NCBI GenBank assembly: GCA_023436825.1
Contig: JAEZHS010000575.1
Location: 1-9,476, forward strand
Origin: Pseudomonadota bacterium
GTDB taxonomy: Bacteria > Pseudomonadota > Alphaproteobacteria > Reyranellales > Reyranellaceae
DNA: 9,476 bases
Direction: 5' to 3'
The notes beneath the pieces are model-generated. The model worked only from the letters and a program-made list of their open reading frames with translations. It did no database searches and had not been told where the DNA came from. The stretch's first letter is position 1. Each line of letters begins with the position of its first letter. Shown one piece after another: positions 5,271-9,476 of this stretch. Both the position numbers and the translations under genes were made by a program.

Positions 5271-6005
5271 ATGACGAACATCGGTGAACGGGTCAAAGCA
5301 GAGCGGCGAGCCAAAGGCTGGTCGCAGGCGGAACTGGCGCGGCGCGTGACACGTGCCGGCTATTCCATCACTCAAGGCGGCATCGCCCAGATCGAGCGCC
5401 GCGGCGACACTGAGCCAAAATCGATCGTGCAGCTCGCGCAGGCGCTGCAGGTGTCGGTGACTTGGCTGCAGTCGAACCGTGGCGACAAGATGGTTGGCGT
5501 GATCGCCGGCGACGACGACGACCAGCTGTCGCTCGCCGACGGCGGCAAGCGTGGCCGGCGCGGCGGTGCAGCGGCCGCGGCCGCCGCAGCGCGCGCGATG
5601 GGCGGACGCCCGCCGTTGCAGGTATTTGCCTCGGCTCAGGGCGGCACCGAAGGCGCCATGCTCCTGTCCAACGAACCGGTGTCGTGGATTCCGCGCGATC
5701 CGCGTCTCGAAGGCTTACAGGACGCCTATGGTTGCTTCGTATCGGGCGATTCGATGGAGCCGGCCTACGAGCGCGGCAACTTGTTGCTGGTCAACCCCTC
5801 GGCCGACGTCTCGCCGGGCGACGATTGCGTCTTCCTGCGCGAGACCGCCGACGGCTCGCGCTACGTTCTGATCAAGCGCCTGGTCCGGCGCAACGAGGCG
5901 AGCTGGACAGTCAAGCAGTACAATCCGGCCAAGACCTACACCCTGTCGCGCAAGGAATGGCAGAAGGCGCACCTGGTGATCGGCAAGTACAACAGGGCAA
6001 GCTGA
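5271..6005 (+). CDS. Phage repressor, XRE helix-turn-helix plus S24 (LexA/CI-like) domain
   Basis: This 244-aa protein should hold the prophage in the lysogenic state. Residues 1-66 are an XRE-type domain (IGERVKAERRAKGWSQAELARRV, then GIAQIERRG and SIVQLAQALQVSVTWL). A linker at about 70-113 is acidic, then Arg/Gly-rich, then carries eight alanines in a row (100-107). Residues about 115-244 form the S24 domain with the Ser/Lys dyad S161 (SGDSMEPAY) and K202 (YVLIKRL). The expected Ala-Gly cleavage pair is not present where it usually lies; the site reads FASAQGGTEG (Q123-G124). I chose the ATG at 5271 because the XRE domain begins there; a longer reading from 5034 runs back through the control region and the cro gene. 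No clear Shine-Dalgarno precedes it. Confidence 0.93.
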   Translation: MTNIGERVKAERRAKGWSQAELARRVTRAGYSITQGGIAQIERRGDTEPKSIVQLAQALQVSVTWLQSNRGDKMVGVIAGDDDDQLSLADGGKRGRRGGAAAAAAAARAMGGRPPLQVFASAQGGTEGAMLLSNEPVSWIPRDPRLEGLQDAYGCFVSGDSMEPAYERGNLLLVNPSADVSPGDDCVFLRETADGSRYVLIKRLVRRNEASWTVKQYNPAKTYTLSRKEWQKAHLVIGKYNRAS

Positions 6006-6012
6006 CCTGGGG

Positions 6013-6048
6013 ATAACTCGCACCCCTTGATTAAATAACCATGGTTAT
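6013..6048. promoter_or_regulatory. Candidate operator: 14-bp perfect palindrome plus upstream half-site
   Basis: ATAACCATGGTTAT at 6035-6048 is a perfect palindrome. A further ATAAC lies at 6013-6017, 22 bp from the left arm, the same spacing as between two half-sites ahead of the repressor gene. The palindrome fills most of the spacer of the promoter candidate at 6028-6056, an ideal position for repression. The likely ligand is the S24 repressor or the YdaS/Cro-like protein, but the sequence does not say which. Confidence 0.55.
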
Positions 6049-6056
6049 CATATAGG
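6028..6056 (+). promoter_or_regulatory. Candidate promoter for the 109-aa gene
   Basis: TTGATT (6028-6033) and TATAGG (6051-6056), each 4 of 6 to consensus, are separated by exactly 17 bp. Transcription would start at about 6063, just after the left arm of the hairpin at 6052-6079 and 15 bases before the ATG. Confidence 0.5.
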
Positions 6057-6079
6057 GGCTCCATAGCAGGAGCCCCTAT
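6052..6079 (+). promoter_or_regulatory. Perfect hairpin covering the Shine-Dalgarno and start codon of the 109-aa gene
   Basis: ATAGGGGCTCC (6052-6062) pairs perfectly with GGAGCCCCTAT (6069-6079) across a 6-base loop, ATAGCA. The right arm contains most of the Shine-Dalgarno AGGAG (6068-6072) and the first two bases of the ATG at 6078. In a transcript coming from the repressor gene this stem would block initiation. In a transcript starting near 6063 the left arm would be missing. It has no T-run after it, so it is not a typical intrinsic terminator. Confidence 0.7.
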
Positions 6080-6407
6080 GTCCTCTGACGAAGCCCTTGC
6101 CAGTCGCACCAAGCGCCTGTCGGCCTGGCAGGCTGACCGCGCCGCCCTCCTGCAGCAGGCCGACGCCTTCGTGGTCGTGTCATGGTGGCAGGAAAAGAGC
6201 GGCGACGGCCGCGTTGGCGACTATGAGTACGAGCATCGGCCGACCTTGAACGATGCTCTCGATACCTACCGAGACTACGAGGATGGCGAGTTCCGCCGGG
6301 CGCGCGCCGTCGGCATTTTCGCCGTCAAGGATGGCCTGCCGATCGGCGGCCGGCTCGAGGCCACGCAGATCATGCGCCTGATGCGTGAAACGCGACGGGC
6401 GACATAG
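6078..6407 (+). CDS. Uncharacterised phage protein, 109 aa, tightly controlled
   Basis: I do not recognise the family. The protein is soluble and mixed-charge: a helical N-terminus (EALASRTKRLSAWQADRAALLQQADAF), a central strand VVVSWWQ, an acidic Tyr-rich middle (DYEYEHRP, TYRDYEDGEF), and a C-terminal part RARAVGIFAVKDGLPIGG followed by a helix rich in Arg and Met. No signal peptide, membrane segment or catalytic motif is seen. Start choice is firm: AGGAG lies five bases before the ATG. The gene follows the repressor in the same direction, with its own candidate promoter, a palindrome in the promoter spacer and a hairpin over its start. Such layered control suggests a product that is harmful or disruptive in a lysogen, for example an antirepressor, excision or lysis factor, but nothing in the sequence decides between these. 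Confidence 0.75.
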   Translation: MSSDEALASRTKRLSAWQADRAALLQQADAFVVVSWWQEKSGDGRVGDYEYEHRPTLNDALDTYRDYEDGEFRRARAVGIFAVKDGLPIGGRLEATQIMRLMRETRRAT

Positions 6408-6618
6408 AGGCCGGCACACGGGCACAGCCTCGGTTGATGGCGCACCTTCCGTGTTGTTGAGAATGAATCGCCGCGCCGAACTCGAGCTTCTTGAAGCAAG
6501 GCACGCTAGGGAAAGGTAGCTGACTGCAACCGAACACCAGATGCAGTAGGGCAGATCTTATCGACAGGATTCTTTCAAAAAACCTTCAACTTTCACGGGC
6601 AAATGGCGTTCAAGCCAC

Positions 6619-7026
6619 ATGAGCACATATGACCCGACCGGCCGCATTACCTCCCAGGGCACCACGCGGGCGACCCTGGCGACGCTGGCCAACCGATGCC
6701 TGCTCGAAGCGCCTTCGCGGGCACTCGACGTCGAGATCTACTGCGCCATCCACGGCATCGAAGACGGCAACGACCTCGGCAGCCCGGCACTGATCGAGGC
6801 GCGGGCCAAGGGCGACGTGCTGATCGTCGAACCGGGGCTGCACGGCTGGGTGGAGGTGCCGCCTTTCACCGAGCAGCTCAAGTACGCCAAGTCGCTGCTG
6901 CCCGACGGGCTCTACACGATCTCCTCCGAGGCGCGGATCGTCTGCGCGGCCGCGCTGCGCGCGCTCGCCCTCACCGATGCGCCGCCGCTTCCCCATCTCA
7001 GCCTGTGCAACGAGCAGTGCGGCTGA
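6619..7026 (+). CDS. Phage-type protein, 135 aa, function unknown
   Basis: The protein resembles a family of small uncharacterised phage proteins that I know by pattern: an N-terminal helix and a DxEIxCAI-like segment (residues about 37-45), a central proline-rich stretch followed by a block resembling the family's PxxTxxLxxAxxLxPxG (PPFTEQLKYAKSLLPDGLY, 81-99), and a C-terminal ARIVCAAALRALAL helix. No function is established to my knowledge. It is the last phage-like gene before chromosomal genes. The ATG at 6619 has no clear Shine-Dalgarno, and no better in-frame start is visible upstream. The 211 bp before it (6408-6618) are relatively AT-rich towards the gene and hold no convincing gene, perhaps its promoter. 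Codon use matches the surrounding GC-rich DNA. Confidence 0.7.
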   Translation: MSTYDPTGRITSQGTTRATLATLANRCLLEAPSRALDVEIYCAIHGIEDGNDLGSPALIEARAKGDVLIVEPGLHGWVEVPPFTEQLKYAKSLLPDGLYTISSEARIVCAAALRALALTDAPPLPHLSLCNEQCG

Positions 7027-7078
7027 GGCTCGCACGCGCGGCAAGCGACGTCACACTTCCCCGAGAAAGAATGTCAAC

Positions 7079-7113
7079 CCAGGGGCAGCGCGACGGCATC
7101 CTGTAGCCCCTGG
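7079..7113. repeat. Inverted repeat CCAGGGGC/GCCCCTGG near the presumed prophage end
   Basis: Perfect 8-bp arms (7079-7086, 7106-7113) enclose 19 bases. It lies 52 bp after the last phage-like gene, in a 219-bp gap (7027-7245) that otherwise holds no gene, tRNA or clear att site. It could serve as a terminator for transcription from the left, although no T-run follows. Confidence 0.35.
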
Positions 7114-7245
7114 CCGAAAGCCGTGATCAAAAGGTGACGCTGATCGTGTATGGCCGCGGGCGCGGCTGCACTGAGGTGTCCCGACCGATGGAACCGGCAA
7201 CCGCCGGCGGGCGTGCTTGTTCTCTGCGCAGGAAAGGAGATCGCC

Positions 7246-7533
7246 ATGAAGACCATGGTCACGATCGCCGGCCTCGCAGCGCTTGCCGTGCTCGGCGCCG
7301 GCTGCACGAACGACTACTATTACGGCCGTCCCTACTACGGCTACAGCCAAGGCTACTACGCACCGAACTACGGCTACAGCCAAAGCTACTATACGCCGAG
7401 CTATGGATATTATGCGCCGGCACGGTACCGCTACGGCTACCCGCGCTACGGCTATTACAGCCCTTACTACGGCAGCGGCCCCTACTACGGCGGACCGGGG
7501 GTCACGTTCTCCGCGAACTTCCCGGAAGGCTGA
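7246..7533 (+). CDS. Small Tyr/Gly-rich putative lipoprotein, 95 aa
   Basis: A strong ribosome site (AGGAAAGGAG) lies ahead of the ATG. The first 20 residues are a signal peptide: Lys2, a hydrophobic core (VTIAGLAALAVLGAG) and Cys20 as the lipidation residue. The lipobox L-G-A-G-C is slightly off consensus (Gly at -3), so lipidation is likely but not certain. The mature part of 76 residues contains 25 tyrosines in YYGY-, GYSQ- and YAP-type repeats and ends in a short non-repetitive tail, VTFSANFPEG. Similar low-complexity envelope proteins are common in alphaproteobacteria and have no firm function. The gene is convergent with the next one, only 15 bp apart, and appears chromosomal. Confidence 0.8.
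   Translation: MKTMVTIAGLAALAVLGAGCTNDYYYGRPYYGYSQGYYAPNYGYSQSYYTPSYGYYAPARYRYGYPRYGYYSPYYGSGPYYGGPGVTFSANFPEG
7339..7404 (+). repeat. Two tandem 33-bp repeats inside the Tyr-rich gene
   Basis: Units at 7339-7371 and 7372-7404 both encode GYSQxYYxPxY and differ at six bases, mostly third codon positions. This indicates past in-frame duplication. Confidence 0.75.
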
Positions 7534-7548
7534 GGTCAGGCAGCACCG

Positions 7549-7983
7549 TCAGGCGGCATCGAGGGCAGGCGGTCGAGCCGCCACGCACCGCGTCTCGGCC
7601 CGCTCGAGGGCCTTGGGCAACTCGACCGTTAGCCAGGCATAGGCCTTGTCGGCGTCGCGAAAGACCCGCAGCGACCGCTGGGCATGGACGACGCTCTCGA
7701 ACAGCCTGACCTGGTCATAGACGTCGTCCGAAGCGGCAATGACGGCCACGCTGCCCATCGGCCCGACGGACTCGTGGGCGCGGATGCGCGCGCCGAGAAC
7801 AGCCATGTCGTCGGCACTCAAGGCCAGGCGACTCTCGGCCATGTCGAGGACCTTGCGGTAGGACAGGGTGGCGGCCGTCATGAGCCCGTCGAGATAGTCC
7901 TCTATTTCAGCCCTGCTGAGCTCGCCGGTGGCCTTCGCGGAGACCAGGCGCGCGGCGTGATTCACTCCCCACATGATCGGCAT
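7549..7983 (-). CDS. SpoIIAA/STAS-like protein of unknown role, 144 aa
   Basis: The protein follows a pattern seen in many alphaproteobacterial SpoIIAA/STAS-like proteins: an N-terminal strand with Trp (MPIMWGVNHAARLVSAKATGEL), a helix AEIEDYLDGLMTAA, a strand YRKVLDMAES, a helix DDMAVLGARIRAH, a strand MGSVAVIAAS, then VRLFESVVHAQRSLRVFRDADKAYAWL. The fold alternates strands and helices in the way expected of STAS domains. I chose the ATG at 7983 because GGGAGGGG lies just before it; an upstream reading from 8016 adds 11 residues without a ribosome site. It shares the minus strand with treY, 90 bp downstream of that gene's stop (8074). No partner kinase or phosphatase is visible, so an anti-sigma pathway role cannot be claimed. 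Confidence 0.7.
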   Translation of the reverse strand: MPIMWGVNHAARLVSAKATGELSRAEIEDYLDGLMTAATLSYRKVLDMAESRLALSADDMAVLGARIRAHESVGPMGSVAVIAASDDVYDQVRLFESVVHAQRSLRVFRDADKAYAWLTVELPKALERAETRCVAARPPALDAA

Positions 7984-8073
7984 GTGCCCCTCCCGACGGA
8001 CCCCACTGTCCGTCAAGCGGCCGTTATCAGAAAAGTCGCGAAGGATCCGTGACTTTGTGGTGACCTTGGCCGC

Positions 8074-9476
8074 TCAAGGATAGAGCGGGACCCTGGCGCG
8101 CAGCGTCGTATCGGCCGAGAAGAGGGCCAACGGCAGCGTGCCGCAGAGCACGCCCAGCGGCGTCCGTCCCGCGGCAATCCCGGCCGGCGCAGCATCGAGC
8201 ACGTTCACCGCCCCGCGCGGGATATCATCGAGGACGATAGCGGTGTCCTGCCAGCCATCGGCTGCCAGACGCACGTCGCCTGGCAGCAGCGGCAGGCGCA
8301 GAGGGAGACACGGCGCCACGATCAAGGCCCAGGCTTCCGGCCGCCAGCGGACGAAGGCGATCATGGCATCGGCCAAAGGCCCTTCGAGCCTGACCGGGCG
8401 ATAGTCGCCGCCCTCGAACAAGGGCGCGAGGCGCTGGCGCAGCACGAGAACACGCGCAATCAAGGCTTGCTTGACGACACCGTCGCGCCAATGCTCGGCC
8501 AAGGCGGACAGCGGTCCGGCGAGCGGGGCTCGCGCGCGACGGCGCCAATCGACCGGACGGCGGTTGTCGGGGTCGACCAGGCTCAGGTCCCAGAGCTCGG
8601 TGCCCTGGTAGAGATCGGGCACGCCCGGCACGGTCATGCGCAGCAGGCATTGCGCCAGCCCATTGAGCGCGCCGGCCGGGGCGATGCGCTGCACCAGGGA
8701 AGCAATCTGCTGCAGCAGATCGGGCAGCGCGGCGTCGGCCACGAGCGTGGTCGTGAAATCGCGCGCCGCCGTCTCGTAGGCCTCGTCGACGGCGGCCCAG
8801 TCGCTGGCGAGCTTGGCCTCGCGCAGCGCCTTCTGCTGCCAGGCGACCAGCCGCTCGGCGAAGGCGCGCCGCCCCGAGCGGTCGCCGGCGTCAAGATCGA
8901 ACGGCCAGGCGCCGACGATGGTCTGCAGCAGCAGGGCGATGTCGCCTGCGGAGGGAGCGGCATCACGGCAGAGCGGCCGGCTGGCCTCGACCCAGTCGCG
9001 CTGCAGGGCGGCCCATTTCACCGCCATGCCGCTCAGCACGGCGAGGCGCGCGCGCACGTCCTCGCCCCGCTTGTGGTCGTGGGTGGCGGTGGCCAACAGC
9101 GCGCGCGGCCAATCGGCCCGGCGCACCTGCATGCGGCGATGGAAGGTAGCGGCGTCGAGAGCGAAGGTGGCGGGATCGAAGCCGACGTCGTTGCGCGACA
9201 GCAACCGGCCGTAGCGATAGAAGCCGGTGTCCTCGACCGCCTTGGCGGCGATCGGCGCGCTCAACTGCTGGAAGCGCCCCACGGCGTCGGCATAGCGGCC
9301 ATCGCCGAACCGCGCGCGCAACGCATCGATCGCCCAACGATCCGTGGCAAGACAAGTGCGGCGCGCGCCGGCGCTCGCGCGATCGAGGACGGCGCGGTCC
9401 GCGGCGGAAAGACGGCCGTCGCGGCTGTAGGTGCGATAGACCGGGAAGTGCGCCAGCAGCTCGGCCAGCACGCGGC
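8074..9476 (-). CDS. treY: Malto-oligosyltrehalose synthase, C-terminal part (cut by window edge)
   Basis: TreY (EC 5.4.99.15, GH13 family) turns the reducing-end bond of malto-oligosaccharides into an alpha,alpha-1,1 trehalose bond; TreZ then releases trehalose. Here the frame is open from the right edge for 467 codons to the stop at 8074, so roughly the first half, which would hold the nucleophile and acid/base residues, lies outside. Diagnostic blocks are RFQQLSAPIAAKAVEDTGFYRY, then ATATHDHKRGEDVRARL, which carries the GH13 region IV aspartate (His-Asp), then LRMTVPGVPDLYQGTELW and LSLVDPDNRRPVDW. The true start is beyond the window; the GTG at 9471 is internal. This is a cytoplasmic, stress-related chromosomal gene. 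A treZ and glycogen-debranching partner would be expected upstream, beyond the right edge. Confidence 0.93.
   Translation of the reverse strand, partial: RVLAELLAHFPVYRTYSRDGRLSAADRAVLDRASAGARRTCLATDRWAIDALRARFGDGRYADAVGRFQQLSAPIAAKAVEDTGFYRYGRLLSRNDVGFDPATFALDAATFHRRMQVRRADWPRALLATATHDHKRGEDVRARLAVLSGMAVKWAALQRDWVEASRPLCRDAAPSAGDIALLLQTIVGAWPFDLDAGDRSGRRAFAERLVAWQQKALREAKLASDWAAVDEAYETAARDFTTTLVADAALPDLLQQIASLVQRIAPAGALNGLAQCLLRMTVPGVPDLYQGTELWDLSLVDPDNRRPVDWRRRARAPLAGPLSALAEHWRDGVVKQALIARVLVLRQRLAPLFEGGDYRPVRLEGPLADAMIAFVRWRPEAWALIVAPCLPLRLPLLPGDVRLAADGWQDTAIVLDDIPRGAVNVLDAAPAGIAAGRTPLGVLCGTLPLALFSADTTLRARVPLYP

Noticed and set aside
6408..6618. A small gene or tRNA in the gap between the two rightward phage genes
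   Set aside because: No frame has a ribosome site and protein-like composition, and I found no T-loop or acceptor-stem pattern of a tRNA on either strand.
7134..7709. A 191-aa plus-strand frame over the Tyr-rich gene, and two other overlapping frames there
   Set aside because: They are out-of-frame translations of the repetitive DNA; only the frame starting at 7246 has a ribosome site and a signal peptide.
8017..8073. Terminator or promoter between treY and the STAS-like gene
   Set aside because: No stem-loop with a T-run and no paired -35/-10 boxes of useful quality were seen in this short gap.
1..9476. CRISPR array, retron or toxin-antitoxin defence cassette
   Set aside because: No regularly spaced repeats, reverse transcriptase motif or convincing toxin gene is visible. 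The YdaS-like protein is classed by some databases as an antitoxin, but its position and partners fit a phage Cro role.

Overview
The window is GC-rich and reads as the right-hand end of a degraded or rearranged prophage sitting in the chromosome of a probable alphaproteobacterium. The host call rests on base composition, the style of the repressor and YdaS-like proteins, and the treY and SpoIIAA/STAS-like neighbours. It is an inference, and I cannot name a genus.

Positions 1 to about 7,026 are phage-derived. A leftward series runs from a divergent control region at about 5,195-5,270. It holds a 74-aa YdaS/Cro-like regulator, an 82-aa orphan and a 166-aa orphan, all joined by ATGA overlaps. 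A complete IS630-type element (3107-4156, flanked by TA) and the remains of a nucleotidyltransferase-like gene follow. Next come the small terminase subunit, the large terminase subunit and the first 188 codons of a P22-type portal protein, which runs off the left edge. The last two genes overlap as TAATG. No replication, recombination or lysis genes lie between the early genes and the terminase, so this is either a very compact phage or a deleted one.

Rightward from the control region are a 244-aa XRE/S24 repressor, a 109-aa orphan and a 135-aa phage-type protein. The 109-aa gene has the most interesting control region in the window. A candidate promoter has a perfect 14-bp palindrome in its spacer, and a perfect 11-bp-arm hairpin spans the -10 box, Shine-Dalgarno and start codon. 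A transcript starting at that promoter would lose the hairpin's left arm, while read-through from the repressor gene would keep it. This resembles the T4 arrangement in which early transcripts are translationally silenced.

From about 7,030 on, the genes look chromosomal. They are a small Tyr/Gly-rich lipoprotein (+), a convergent SpoIIAA/STAS-like protein (-), and the C-terminal 467 codons of malto-oligosyltrehalose synthase TreY (-), cut by the right edge. The prophage-host junction should lie between about 7,027 and 7,240, yet no integrase, tRNA or obvious att site is visible there.
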